Both the position numbers and the translations under genes were made by a program. Of a stretch of 64,000 bases of DNA, positions 1 to 8,968 are shown in pieces; the first letter of the stretch is position 1; the number at the start of each line of letters is the position of its first letter. The notes below the pieces were generated by a model. It saw only the letters and a list, made by a program, of their open reading frames with translations, searched no databases and had not been told where the DNA came from. The stretch is from NCBI GenBank assembly GCA_001768515.1, contig MEOA01000004.1, positions 40,914 to 104,913 of the forward strand, written 5' to 3'. The stretch is from Bacteroidetes bacterium GWE2_42_24. GTDB lineage: Bacteria; Bacteroidota; Bacteroidia; Bacteroidales; TTA-H9.

Positions 1-72
1 TTTAATGTATGCTTTCACGGTGTGAGGCGAATAATGCCGTTCGGCAGTCAGATATGCAAGAAAATCATCCAT
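1..72 (-). CDS. Tyrosine site-specific recombinase XerC/XerD, N-terminal fragment
   Basis: Reading leftward from an ATG at 72, the first 24 codons give MDDFLAYLTAERHYSPHTVK and then AYIK, the typical start of the SAM-like N-terminal domain of Xer recombinases. The window ends before the catalytic domain, so the R-H-R-Y residues cannot be checked. Xer proteins resolve chromosome dimers at dif. Bacteroidota often place xerC directly after rpsU, as here. XerC versus XerD cannot be decided from this fragment. A terminator hairpin lies between rpsU and this gene, so it probably has its own start or depends on read-through. Confidence 0.85.
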   Translation of the reverse strand, partial: MDDFLAYLTAERHYSPHTVKAYIK

Positions 73-100
73 GATATTCGTTTTCTGAAGCGAATGTATA

Positions 101-132
101 AAAAAAGAGGCTTACCTTACCAGGTAAACCTC
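101..132 (-). terminator. Rho-independent terminator after rpsU
   Basis: On the minus strand GAGGTTTACC and GGTAAGCCTC pair around a short loop (one mismatch) and are followed by a run of Ts at 106-101. It lies 22 bases past the rpsU stop and upstream of the xer start. Confidence 0.75.
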
Positions 133-154
133 ATCAATTGTTCCGCCTCAAGAC

Positions 155-349
155 TTATGCTTCTTCAGCCTGCCTGAGTTGTTGTACGTAGATGGCTTTT
201 AGCCTCTGCTCGCGGTTTATAACCGATGGTTTGGTAAACTTTTGACGTGAACGTAATTCACGAACAACACCAGTTTTTTCGAATTTACGCTTAAGTTTTT
301 TTAACGCGCGATCGATGCTTTCGCCTTCTTTTACAGGAACAATAATCAT
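155..349 (-). CDS. rpsU: 30S ribosomal protein S21 (bS21)
   Basis: The 64-residue product begins MIIVPVKEGESIDRALKKLK and has the basic central region (KRKFEKTGVVRELRSRQKF) of bS21, at the usual family length. It binds the small ribosomal subunit near the anti-Shine-Dalgarno end of 16S rRNA. In Bacteroidota bS21 is linked to sequestration of the anti-SD. The gene has a TATCTTTG -7 box about 40 bases upstream and its own terminator, and is followed by a Xer recombinase gene, the common order in this phylum. Confidence 0.96.
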   Translation of the reverse strand: MIIVPVKEGESIDRALKKLKRKFEKTGVVRELRSRQKFTKPSVINREQRLKAIYVQQLRQAEEA

Positions 350-387
350 AACAATACCTCTTCCTTGTTAAATTAATAAATGTGCGG

Positions 388-395
388 CAAAGATA
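388..395 (-). promoter_or_regulatory. -7 box of the rpsU promoter
   Basis: The minus strand reads TATCTTTG, a perfect match to the Bacteroidota TAnnTTTG -7 consensus, 38 bases upstream of the rpsU ATG. No well-spaced TTG -33 box is visible. Confidence 0.65.
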
Positions 396-2240
396 TAAAA
401 TTCTTTCATTCAAATGATAATTCACAGAGATCTATCGAAGTTTTGGTCAGATTTATAATCTTTTATCCCTTGATTCATCACCGCATTGCATCAAATTCCA
501 AGAATGTAATTCGCTGATGCATAAATCGGACTCCATCGGAATCTGTTCAAAAAGTATAGCTTTAACCGGACTTACGACCATGATTTATGAATGATTCTTT
601 AAAATTCTACAGACTATTTCACTACGTGAAGCCAAAGTTATATCCGAATATTCTCTTTATGTTATGGCCATTATTGGAGCGTTAGTTGTTGACACTACAA
701 TTTCTTTTGCAGTTACCCTTCGATCACCCATTTGATCACCTAGAACAACTCCATGAACTACCTATGTATATAACTCTGTTTCCGTTATTACACGTATGGA
801 GTAGCACCAAATAATCAGTAACGGTTCTTCCATACTCACTGATAAGACAAAAATGGCAGAAAATTGCCCATCACTAAAATTGTGCCAAAAAAATCAAACA
901 GTCACCATTTCTTCATATATAAGATACTCAAACGTTACTACAGCCATAGGCAATACATAAGAAAAAGATATCTTTGGCCTATCTTTGGCCTATCTTTGGG
1001 ACGACTAAGAGACAAATCAGAGTTACAAACAATTAACATTCAACTGCTTAAAAAAATGCATTAAGTGACTTTATTCACGTAATAAAAAATTAAAAAAGTT
1101 GAAATATTTTTAAAAATGGGTAGAAAAGAAGGGTAAACACAATTCTAAATATTGGAATTTGGTTTTGTTCTTGGAAATCAGAAAAAAATGCACATCTCCT
1201 GCAGGCCCCCGTGAAGGTGTGGGTATTGGTTCGGGCTGGATGGTCAATGCGATTAATTTGGACAGGTTTCTTTGCCACAAGGCACTTATCGGTGGTAATA
1301 GATGGTTATGCAGCAGTCTATATTATACAGTTACTGCCGGCAGCGGCATGAAATGACATATTTTTATTTGCCTCATAAATAACACACTATCTTCCGCACA
1401 GGATTAATCACGATCGCACTGCCTGCCGATTATACTTTAAGAATCATGACAATTCATATCCTGGCCATTTAAATTTCTTCATGCAATTTCATGCAGACCA
1501 TTTTTAACCAGCTCCCTCCAAACTGATGGTTAACGCCAATATCATCACTTCTTATCTAGATTACCAGCGATTAACAATAGTACGACAGGTGGTTAAAAGA
1601 AGAATTTGAGAAGAAAAGAGTTGTAAAAGACATAATACCCGTTTCCTTTTCTGGTTTTTCAGTCTTTAGCGATGATAATGATAAAAACACTATATAATGA
1701 TTCATCCTATATCTACGGTAGTTCCTGTTTAAATCTACCATGAAACTCACCAGAGGGTAACCTTTTTTACAACCCAGGTTTTAACCGGACAGTTTAGGCA
1801 GGGTTAAGAATAATCTATGGCATGACTACTGGATCTGATCTGGAACATTCCCAACGTATTAATGAATTTTCGAAGACAAGAAATCTACATCAGATAAATC
1901 CCGGCAACAATATGATGAGCGCTATGAAATACAACCAACACTCGGGATATCAGGCAAACGTTACTAAGTAATGAAACTTCTTAAACCGAATATTAAAGCA
2001 CCACTTTCATTCTATCCCCAATTATCTGAAATTATTTCACCAAAAATTGAAATATTGAGTATTAAAAATCAAAAAGCCAGAATATTTGTCCACAAAGTGC
2101 ATGTAGTCACATATAATTTTAAAAAAAAGTAAAATTTCTTTATGGTAAAAAAAAATATAACATTTTATTTTCCACATGCTTACGTTTGATAATATCTTAG
2201 GAAATAAGTTTCATTGAAGAAAAAAGTAAAAAAACCATCT
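396..2240. other. Long AT-rich region with no supportable gene
   Basis: About 1.8 kb between rpsU and the next gene. The open frames of 60-66 codons (864-1064 +, 1090-1278 -, 1159-1356 +) lack recognisable motifs, and none has a convincing start region. A GC-richer patch at about 1195-1356 and a short minus-strand frame at about 657-770 (including GDRRVTAKEIVVS) look like possible relics of decayed genes. The only clear structure is the 11-bp tandem repeat at 969-1000. The last 100 bases are very AT-rich. Confidence 0.5.
969..1000 (+). repeat. Tandem 11-bp repeat, unit TATCTTTGGCC
   Basis: Nearly three uninterrupted copies of TATCTTTGGCC (the last ends GGG). Each unit contains TATCTTTG, a match to the Bacteroidota -7 promoter consensus. 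A sister array with unit TAACTTTGGCC lies at 31265-31284. The unit length is not a multiple of three, so coding repetition is unlikely. Confidence 0.8.
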
Positions 2241-2280
2241 GGGGGGGGGTTACCTTTTGTAAAAAACTGACATTAATATA
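2241..2280 (+). promoter_or_regulatory. Two-box promoter-like element (copy A) upstream of the T9SS protein gene
   Basis: Nine Gs followed by TTACC (2250-2254), then a 13-base spacer, then TGACATTAATATA (2268-2280). The same two boxes with the same 13-base spacing lie immediately upstream of the ECF sigma gene (8969-9007, minus strand), with three spacer mismatches. The layout resembles an ECF promoter with a GTTACC-type -35 and a -10 inside TGACATTA. The start codon of the downstream gene is 111 bases further on. It is inferred to be a target of the neighbouring sigma factor. Confidence 0.6.
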
Positions 2281-2391
2281 TACTTGCTAACAAAAATCGG
2301 GCAGAGGTAACCATAACCTATCTTTTTCGTTAGTAGAGGTAATTATGTTAAAATTTGTCGAGATCGATACTAAACTTTAAACTTGTTCACT

Positions 2392-3576
2392 ATGAGATTT
2401 CTAAGTTACTCATTAATCACATTACTTTCAGCAGTACTTCTTTCTGCAACAGGGTTTTCCCAAAATACCATTGAGGGCTATCTGTTGTATCATAACGATC
2501 CGAATAAACCAATTCCTGGCTCAGAGGTTACTTTAACTTCATTAAATGGTGGATCGAATTATATAGCAAACACAGATAATATCGGGAAGTACGTCTTCAC
2601 CAATGTTCCGGACGGAACTTATCAGCTTACAGCTTCAACAACCATTTCAGCAGGTGGCGTAACATTGGGCGATTCGTATCTTATTCTTTTACACTTATTA
2701 GGATTTAATACATTATCACCAATTCAACAAATAGCTGCAGATGTAACAGGAAATGGACAGATTGGATGGGATGACTACACAACCATTATCTCAGGCTGGT
2801 TCCTCAATGGAAATCCATTCCCTGTTGGCGAATGGGCCTTTGATACCGAAATTATTACAACGGGCCTTAAGGATAACACAAACCTTGGCGGCACTTCAGC
2901 AGGAGATGTTAACGGAGGCTATATCCCCAACTTGACTAAAGGAAATGAGCTGTATGTTGCAGTTGAAAATGATATCGACAAAACAAGTACATCGATTCAA
3001 AGTCTATCCGTTATAGGAAATCTTACGACAACAGGCTTCGGCGTTGTTTTTGACCTATCACCCAAGACCCAAATCACAAATATCACTTCTGCATTGGATG
3101 GTTTTGATTATATAGTAGCCCACGATCAGTTAAGGGTTACATGGATTAATAAAACAGGAAAATTAGTCACATTGAATGAATCCGAACCTTTATTCACTAT
3201 TCAGGGCAAAAATCTAGAATTGGCTCCTTCCATCGAGAGTCATTTCATCGATTCAGAAGGTAACATTATTCCTAACATAACATTAAAAGCATCCTCACCA
3301 GTTACAACAGATAAAGACCTTTCGATAAGAAGGCTCTATCAGTCAGGATCAGAAATTATTATCGAGTGTTACACTTATAATGAGCAAAATATCAATGTAA
3401 TCATAAGTGACATGAGTGGAAGAACAATTTCATCTGTCAGCACTAAAACAATCGCTGGACTTACTCAGATCAAGATGTCGACGCAAACGATTCCATCTGG
3501 TATCTATACTTGTAATATCGCTTCAGACGTAGCGACGAAAAATACAGTATCAAAAAAATTCTTTATAAATAATTAA
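2392..3576 (+). CDS. Secreted protein with carboxypeptidase-regulatory-like, dockerin-like and T9SS sorting domains
   Basis: The ATG at 2392 is chosen because it starts a clean signal peptide (MRFLSYSLITLLSAVLLSAT, then GFSQ). A TTG nine bases upstream is less likely. After it come a CnaB/carboxypeptidase-regulatory-like beta domain (about 25-85, IEGYLLYHND through VPDGTYQL), a dockerin-like segment with one good calcium loop (DVTGNGQIGWDD, from D117), a cohesin-like or unassigned beta region, and a C-terminal domain (VIISDMSGRTISSV ... IPSGIYTCNI ... KKFFIN) that fits T9SS type A sorting. Expected to be exported and surface-attached through PorU. It carries the two-box element upstream and a terminator downstream, so it is probably a single-gene unit. 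Ligand unknown. Confidence 0.8.
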   Translation: MRFLSYSLITLLSAVLLSATGFSQNTIEGYLLYHNDPNKPIPGSEVTLTSLNGGSNYIANTDNIGKYVFTNVPDGTYQLTASTTISAGGVTLGDSYLILLHLLGFNTLSPIQQIAADVTGNGQIGWDDYTTIISGWFLNGNPFPVGEWAFDTEIITTGLKDNTNLGGTSAGDVNGGYIPNLTKGNELYVAVENDIDKTSTSIQSLSVIGNLTTTGFGVVFDLSPKTQITNITSALDGFDYIVAHDQLRVTWINKTGKLVTLNESEPLFTIQGKNLELAPSIESHFIDSEGNIIPNITLKASSPVTTDKDLSIRRLYQSGSEIIIECYTYNEQNINVIISDMSGRTISSVSTKTIAGLTQIKMSTQTIPSGIYTCNIASDVATKNTVSKKFFINN

Positions 3577-3596
3577 TCGAAATCTAAGCAAGATTA

Positions 3597-3626
3597 GGCG
3601 GTTTCATAAATGAAACCGCCTTTTTT
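3597..3626 (+). terminator. Rho-independent terminator
   Basis: GGCGGTTTCA pairs perfectly with TGAAACCGCC around a 4-base loop, followed by TTTTTT. It ends the T9SS-protein transcript and separates it from the CHAT gene. Confidence 0.92.
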
Positions 3627-3660
3627 AATTACAGTATGTTTTTTTAACAAGTTAAAAATC

Positions 3661-3668
3661 TAATTTTG
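3661..3668 (+). promoter_or_regulatory. Candidate -7 box for the CHAT gene
   Basis: TAATTTTG matches the TAnnTTTG consensus, 61 bases before the CHAT ATG. No good -33 box is seen. If real, the CHAT gene uses the housekeeping sigma rather than the two-box element. Confidence 0.45.
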
Positions 3669-3729
3669 CAATATTATCAGCACTTTTCGGTGCAGATAGC
3701 TATCATATAAAAATCATTACCTCGATTTA

Positions 3730-6700
3730 ATGAGAAGGCTTTTGCATAAAACGCATACGATTAGAATGGTTCTTGTTGTTTTTGGTTTAATGTTAGCCTC
3801 CACCTGCTTTATCTTTGCATCTCAAAAAATAAATTCAGCATTTGATTGGGAGAATCAAACTCAGAAATTTGAAAAATCTGGTGATATTAAGTCAGCAAAA
3901 AAAATCTATGAAGATGCCTGTGAGTACTTTTTAAAAAACAAACTTTATAAAGAGTATGTCAGGTGCATTACGGGATTGGCAACATTTGAGAAGAATAATC
4001 GCGAATATGCGATCTCTCTTCAAATGATCAGAACAGCCGACAGCTTATATTTCAGGTACAAATTAGACGCTCCTCTGCTACTGGGTGAAATCAACCACCT
4101 TCATGGAACCCTGATGATTATTTTTGGAAATAATCTTTCAGCAGTTAAGCTATTGGAAAGTGCGATTCAGGAGAAAAGAAAATCGCTCAGTGAATTGGAC
4201 ACCATTTTGTCTGTTACATACAATAACCTGGGTATGGCCAACTCAAATCTCGAACAGTTTTCTAATGCTATTAAATACATAAATCTGGCGATAAATTCGC
4301 TTGAACATCAACAAAATAACAAACTTAATTTACTGGCAAAATTTCACGAGAATCTGGGAATCACATTTGCAAGGATGGGGGATTTTTCAAAAGCAAGGGA
4401 TTATATGTTCCGATCGTTATCTGAGAAATTGAAACTTTCGACCAGCAAGAATGATTATGCAAATCTGGCCTCATCATATGTAAATTTAGGCCAAATTGAA
4501 ACCACACTGGGAAATCTTGATTCAGCTTTCCATTATTTAAATTATGCTGAAAATTTGTTGACTAAAACCTCAAATCCTGAATCATCGGATCTTGATATCG
4601 TTTACAATCATAAAGGGAACATATATAGCTTGCAGGGTGATTATGAGAAAGCCCTTGTGTATTACAACAAATCCCTCATAATGCTAAGACGTAAATCACC
4701 AGGGCACAGCCGGATAAAGGAAATTGAAATGAACATAGGTCACATTTATTATGTCAAACAGGATTACGCTAAATCGGTTGAATATTTCCTGTCATCACTT
4801 GATCATACCACTATTTCTGCATCGCAGTTAAAAACTTACAGAAATCTGGGCAAAAGCATGGAAGCTCTTGGCAGATTAGATGAGGCCAAGGACTTTCTGA
4901 CAATGGCAATTCGGCTTAGTGAACAGCGCTATGGTAAAGAAAATTTCGAGGTTGCGCTAAGTCATCTCCATTATGGGAATCTGTTAAAATCGATGAATCT
5001 TCTTGCTGAATCGCACAAACACTATAGCACTGCTCTTCAAATTAATAAAAAACTTTTCGGAACAAAAAACCGCGATGTAGCAGACTGTTATCTTAGATTA
5101 GCAGAATTGGAATTGCAGCGCAAAAACTATCATGCCTGTCTGCAGAATTATCAAAATGCACTCATTGCGCTGGTTGAGGACTTTAACGATGCTAACCCCA
5201 GCACCAATCCGAATACCAATATTCAATCGCCAGATTATTACCTGATGAATGTATTCGCCGGCAAGGGCGAGGCTTTTTTCGAATTATACCGAAAAGATAA
5301 ACAGTTAAAAGACCTCTATTTGAGCTTTAATAACTATAAACTTTACGCCTCGGTAGTAAATCAAATCAGAAGCAAGCTAAGTTCAGACGAAAGCAATCTG
5401 GTCATTAGTAGCCGGCTACGTGAGTTGTTAGGCGGAGCTCTCAGAACTACAACAGAATTATATAAAGTAACCGATGATTCTTACTATTTATCTGAAGCAT
5501 TTATGTTCGCAGAAAAAGGTAAATCGGCCATTTTGCTTGCAGAGGTCAATGACCGCGAAGAGATGCTCGGAAACCCAATACCAGCTTCCATGGCCGCCGA
5601 ATCAAAACAACTGAGGAATAATATCGCTGGTTATAATAAGCTTATCCATGAAGAATTAAAGTCAACTGCCCCAAATCTGAATAAAATTGACCTATGGCGA
5701 GAGAAAGTGTTTGCCCTCGAAAAAGATCAGGAGGAATTAGCCAAACGAATCAAAACCATTAACCCGGATTACTTAAAATATCGCTTTGGAGATAAAATCC
5801 CCACACCCAAAGAACTTCAACAATTACTCCATAACGAAACAATTTTGGAATACACCCTCACCAATGAGGCAATATATACCTTTGTTGTCAATCCTGATAC
5901 ATTTGTCCTCAACATCACTCCGGTTGATAGTAAATTTAAAGAACTCGTGGCGAGTTATATTGATAATATCCGACATGGACTTCTTGCAGATGCCCAGTTA
6001 AGCTTCAATTCATTTATAGACCAATCGCATCAGCTATACAATATTCTGATCAAGCCGAACTACGAATACCTGATGTCTGAACGGTTGATGATTGTACCCG
6101 ATGGAATTCTTGGTTATATCCCTTTCGAAACCCTGATTAAGCAGTTGCCAGAATACTCTACGCCTGATTACCAGCACCTCAATTATTTAATTAAGGATCG
6201 ATCTATCCGTTATAGTTACCTGGCCTCATTACCTTTTATTGAATGGCCGGCTCGAAAAAAGCCAGATAAAACTTTTGTAGGCTTCGCTCCTTTATACGTT
6301 CAAACTGAACCCAGGAATAATGATAATTTGGAATTCAGGCCTGTCTTAAATGATATACCAGGGATTAGAGTTGAAGTGCAGAAAATTGCTGAAGGAATTT
6401 CAGGCAGTGATCTCTTCCTTAATGAAAATGCCACTGAAGCTACCTTTAAAAAGATTTCAGGCGAGTACGAAATTCTCCATCTTGCTTTACACACTCTTGT
6501 CGATAATGATAACCCAATGTTCAGCAAGATGATCTTCTCTAATTCTCCAGATAGTACTGAAGATCAATTATTAAACACCTACGAAATCTATAATCTCGAC
6601 CTTTCAGCCCGGCTTGCTGTCCTTAGTAGCTGTAATACCGGTAGTGGCCGTTTAGTCAGTGGGGAAGGGGTTATGAGCCTTGCCAGAGGATTTCTATATG

Positions 6701-7029
6701 CCGGGGTACCTTCGGTTGTCATGACCTTATGGGAAGCAGAAGACGACGTGGCTACAGGGATGATGCCATCATTTTATGAAAATCTCAAACAAGGCCAGGA
6801 AATTGATCAGGCACTTCACAATGCTAAACTTGATTATCTGGCCTCCGCTGACCGACTACGTTCTCATCCATACTTCTGGTCCTCATATGTCATGATTGGC
6901 GCCAACGAACCCATAACAAATCTAAAAGAGAAAGGAATTCCGGTATGGTTAATCACCATTGGGATTTTTACTCTATTATCCGTCATTGGATACTTGACTT
7001 CCAAGAAGATAACACAAAACAAGAAGTAA
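3730..7029 (+). CDS. Membrane-anchored TPR-CHAT caspase-like protease
   Basis: 1099 residues. An N-terminal hydrophobic segment (about 12-30) acts as signal peptide or anchor. Residues about 35-500 are tandem TPR repeats (e.g. TYNNLGMANSNLEQFSNAIK, YANLASSYVNLGQIETTLGN). About 550-690 is helical linker. The CHAT domain fills about 700-1060 with a His-Cys dyad: H921 in ILHLALHT and C968 in LAVLSSCNTG, then GEGVMSLARGFLYAGVPSVV. A transmembrane helix near 1070-1089 is followed by the basic tail KKITQNKK. The bulk is therefore probably periplasmic and tethered to the inner membrane. CHAT proteases cleave protein partners sensed through TPRs; in type III-E CRISPR the TPR-CHAT protease acts on a sigma-factor inhibitor. 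Its neighbours here are an ECF sigma gene and an anti-sigma-like TPR protein, which may be the target. The substrate is unproven. Confidence 0.88.
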   Translation: MRRLLHKTHTIRMVLVVFGLMLASTCFIFASQKINSAFDWENQTQKFEKSGDIKSAKKIYEDACEYFLKNKLYKEYVRCITGLATFEKNNREYAISLQMIRTADSLYFRYKLDAPLLLGEINHLHGTLMIIFGNNLSAVKLLESAIQEKRKSLSELDTILSVTYNNLGMANSNLEQFSNAIKYINLAINSLEHQQNNKLNLLAKFHENLGITFARMGDFSKARDYMFRSLSEKLKLSTSKNDYANLASSYVNLGQIETTLGNLDSAFHYLNYAENLLTKTSNPESSDLDIVYNHKGNIYSLQGDYEKALVYYNKSLIMLRRKSPGHSRIKEIEMNIGHIYYVKQDYAKSVEYFLSSLDHTTISASQLKTYRNLGKSMEALGRLDEAKDFLTMAIRLSEQRYGKENFEVALSHLHYGNLLKSMNLLAESHKHYSTALQINKKLFGTKNRDVADCYLRLAELELQRKNYHACLQNYQNALIALVEDFNDANPSTNPNTNIQSPDYYLMNVFAGKGEAFFELYRKDKQLKDLYLSFNNYKLYASVVNQIRSKLSSDESNLVISSRLRELLGGALRTTTELYKVTDDSYYLSEAFMFAEKGKSAILLAEVNDREEMLGNPIPASMAAESKQLRNNIAGYNKLIHEELKSTAPNLNKIDLWREKVFALEKDQEELAKRIKTINPDYLKYRFGDKIPTPKELQQLLHNETILEYTLTNEAIYTFVVNPDTFVLNITPVDSKFKELVASYIDNIRHGLLADAQLSFNSFIDQSHQLYNILIKPNYEYLMSERLMIVPDGILGYIPFETLIKQLPEYSTPDYQHLNYLIKDRSIRYSYLASLPFIEWPARKKPDKTFVGFAPLYVQTEPRNNDNLEFRPVLNDIPGIRVEVQKIAEGISGSDLFLNENATEATFKKISGEYEILHLALHTLVDNDNPMFSKMIFSNSPDSTEDQLLNTYEIYNLDLSARLAVLSSCNTGSGRLVSGEGVMSLARGFLYAGVPSVVMTLWEAEDDVATGMMPSFYENLKQGQEIDQALHNAKLDYLASADRLRSHPYFWSSYVMIGANEPITNLKEKGIPVWLITIGIFTLLSVIGYLTSKKITQNKK

Positions 7030-7576
7030 CCTCTCTCACTTATTCTAGTTAGGGATATATTGATTAGACTTTATTAAGCGAAGCAAAATGACTATGATTG
7101 ATGCTCCAGTATTATATACTATCAACCGTGAGAAACATAAGGTGGCCCTGTCTTGTATCCTTTCATTATCAATCAGATATGCCTAAAAGCTTTGCTTCAT
7201 TTATACTCAAAAGCTTAATACCTCGGTAAAAATATATCTGACGGACAGAGAATGCATCTTTCAGGAAAATCATTTCCATGAAAATTTCCCCCTACACAAG
7301 ACAAAAATTTATGGAAGGATGGAGGGGCTTTACAACAAGGATTACATAATCTTAAACGCCTTCAAAAAACATCCGTAATTTACGGCAATTCTTAAATAAT
7401 ACCTTTTTCAGAACAATTATTACGAAAAATCATGGGTTTAAAGCATCTTTGAATTAGCAACATAATCAACGTTTATAGAGATCCGTTTTGCAGCCAATTT
7501 ACCCCAAAATTGTAATACAACACCTACCTTACTGATGCCATATATGCTTCATAATACTTCCCAAAGGACAAAATAC
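7030..7576. other. Intergenic region between convergent CHAT and anti-sigma genes
   Basis: About 550 bases with stops in all frames and no recognised gene, repeat or promoter. It is AT-rich like the region left of the locus. Confidence 0.4.
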
Positions 7577-7615
7577 TAGCCCCCCTCCAGAACATAATCA
7601 TCTGAAGGGGGGCTA
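7577..7615 (-). terminator. Hairpin terminator of the sigma/anti-sigma operon
   Basis: A 15-base stem with one mismatch (C6-rich arm against G6-rich arm) around a 9-base loop, 31 bases past the anti-sigma-like stop. On the minus strand it is followed by GTATTTTG, a weak T tract, so terminator function is likely but not certain. Confidence 0.6.
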
Positions 7616-7646
7616 TGTAATTGCAGGAAACAAAAACGTTTTATGG

Positions 7647-8387
7647 TTAATCTAATTGGTTCAGAAGGTCAACAGCTTTATCATTAAAGTAACTCTGAGA
7701 ACCAGAGATAGTTTTAAGTGTACTCTTGGCCATTGGGAGATTGTCAGTTTTAATATAGCATAGAGCCAGATACCAGCCAGCCTGATCAGTGAAGAGATTA
7801 GATTGGTCCGCTGTAACTGCCTTTAAGTGTTCGATAGCTTTAGGGAAGTCATTAAGTTCCATCATTGAAATGGCAAGATAGAACCTTGCTGCCATATTAT
7901 CAGTCTGAGAAGCTAACAGGCGGGCTGAGTTTACATAATCACGCTTGCCGTAATAGTGCATGGCTGTAACGAAATCCGAGGTACCGGCTGTTTCGGCAGA
8001 ACGTTGCATTAAAAACGGTTCAGCTGGTTCATAATATTTCCCGTAGAGCTCCTTCCCCTGAGGGTGACCTCTAAAAAAAATCAATGAAAGGCCAATCAGA
8101 GTTATTACCAAGGCGGCAGCAACAGGTATTCTGGGCCATTTGGCAAAGGAAGAAAAGTGTTTACCAGTTGCCATACTGCTATCCCTTTCATGAATCTCTG
8201 AGAGTTTCCTGCGCAACTGTAGTGACTGCCAATCGTTCAACGGGGTATCAAGGGTGTCGGCCAGCATGACTTTTTGCTTCAAATCAGAATTCTCGATTAT
8301 CCGCTCATTAAGTTTTTTCATATCATCCTGATTTAGTGCACCTTCTATATAGCCATTGAGCAAATGCTCATCTGTTTGATTAATCAT
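7647..8387 (-). CDS. Anti-sigma-like single-pass membrane protein with C-terminal TPR region
   Basis: The start at 8387 (MINQTDEHLLNGYIEG) gives 246 residues and overlaps the sigma gene stop by 8 bases. An earlier in-frame start at 8411 would overlap more. The N-terminal ~85 residues are acidic and helical (LLNGYIEGALNQDDMKKLNE), like the cytoplasmic part of Bacteroidota anti-sigma factors, but with no zinc H-C-C motif. One transmembrane helix lies at about 87-105 (PVAAALVITLIGLSLIFF). The C-terminal half, about 130-246, is TPR-like (FYLAISMMELNDFPKAIEHL) and should be periplasmic. Co-transcription and overlap with the sigma gene suggest it restrains that factor. The periplasmic TPR half would be reachable by the CHAT protease. 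No direct family match is claimed. Confidence 0.75.
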   Translation of the reverse strand: MINQTDEHLLNGYIEGALNQDDMKKLNERIIENSDLKQKVMLADTLDTPLNDWQSLQLRRKLSEIHERDSSMATGKHFSSFAKWPRIPVAAALVITLIGLSLIFFRGHPQGKELYGKYYEPAEPFLMQRSAETAGTSDFVTAMHYYGKRDYVNSARLLASQTDNMAARFYLAISMMELNDFPKAIEHLKAVTADQSNLFTDQAGWYLALCYIKTDNLPMAKSTLKTISGSQSYFNDKAVDLLNQLD

Positions 8388-8961
8388 AGAATATATCTTT
8401 ATATCCAGCATCAGCTATTACTCGTTTAATCAGTTTCTGTTTACATTCATATTTCTTTTTCTTTACAAAACTTTCAGTTACCCCCATTATTTCTGCAATT
8501 TCTCTTACCGAAACATCTTCAATGTATAATCTCAGCAGTGTTTGGCAGCCTGCGCTCAAATGGATAAAATGACGCTGAATAAAATTCGACTTTTCGTTTT
8601 CATGATAAGAATCCAGAAACCCGGTATCCAGATCTGCAATATCTTCATATTCATGCATTTCACTTCCAATAATTGCATTCCGACGTTTATCTGCCAACCT
8701 TTGATGTACCCACAATACCTTTACGACCGATTGGAGATAAGTCCCAAATAAACAGTCTAATTCAAGCGGACTCTTTCTAACCCGCTGTAAAATAACCACT
8801 ACAGCTTCCTGAAATATATCGAATGCATCCTCTTTGCCACCACCACGGGATTTTACAAACTTGAGAGCAACAGGAAAAAAAGAACTATAAATAAAATCAA
8901 GCACACGTGTGTCGTTACTTACGATTCCTTCCAAAATCTGCTTTGTAGAAAACTTCGTCAC
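8380..8961 (-). CDS. ECF-type RNA polymerase sigma factor
   Basis: 193 residues with a sigma region 2 (FIYSSFFPVALKFVKSRGGG, EDAFDIFQEAVVVILQRVRK) and a sigma region 4 helix-turn-helix (CQTLLRLYIEDVSVREIAEI then MGVTESFVKKKKYECKQKL). It should direct RNA polymerase to a small promoter set. The start is GTG at 8961, with a TAG stop three codons upstream, so it cannot extend. It sits only 7 bases after the -10-like box of the two-box element, so the message would be leaderless or nearly so. The same element precedes the T9SS-protein gene, suggesting autoregulation. It forms an operon with the anti-sigma-like gene. Confidence 0.9.
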   Translation of the reverse strand: MTKFSTKQILEGIVSNDTRVLDFIYSSFFPVALKFVKSRGGGKEDAFDIFQEAVVVILQRVRKSPLELDCLFGTYLQSVVKVLWVHQRLADKRRNAIIGSEMHEYEDIADLDTGFLDSYHENEKSNFIQRHFIHLSAGCQTLLRLYIEDVSVREIAEIMGVTESFVKKKKYECKQKLIKRVIADAGYKDIFYD

Positions 8962-8968
8962 ATCACAC

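Noticed and set aside
864..1356. Three 62-66 codon frames (two plus, one minus) in the left gene-free region
   Set aside because: No recognisable motif, frames overlap on opposite strands, one runs through the 11-bp repeat array, and no convincing start signal.
8084..8751. Plus-strand frames opposite the sigma and anti-sigma-like genes
   Set aside because: Shadows of the two minus-strand genes; no motifs and no start signals.
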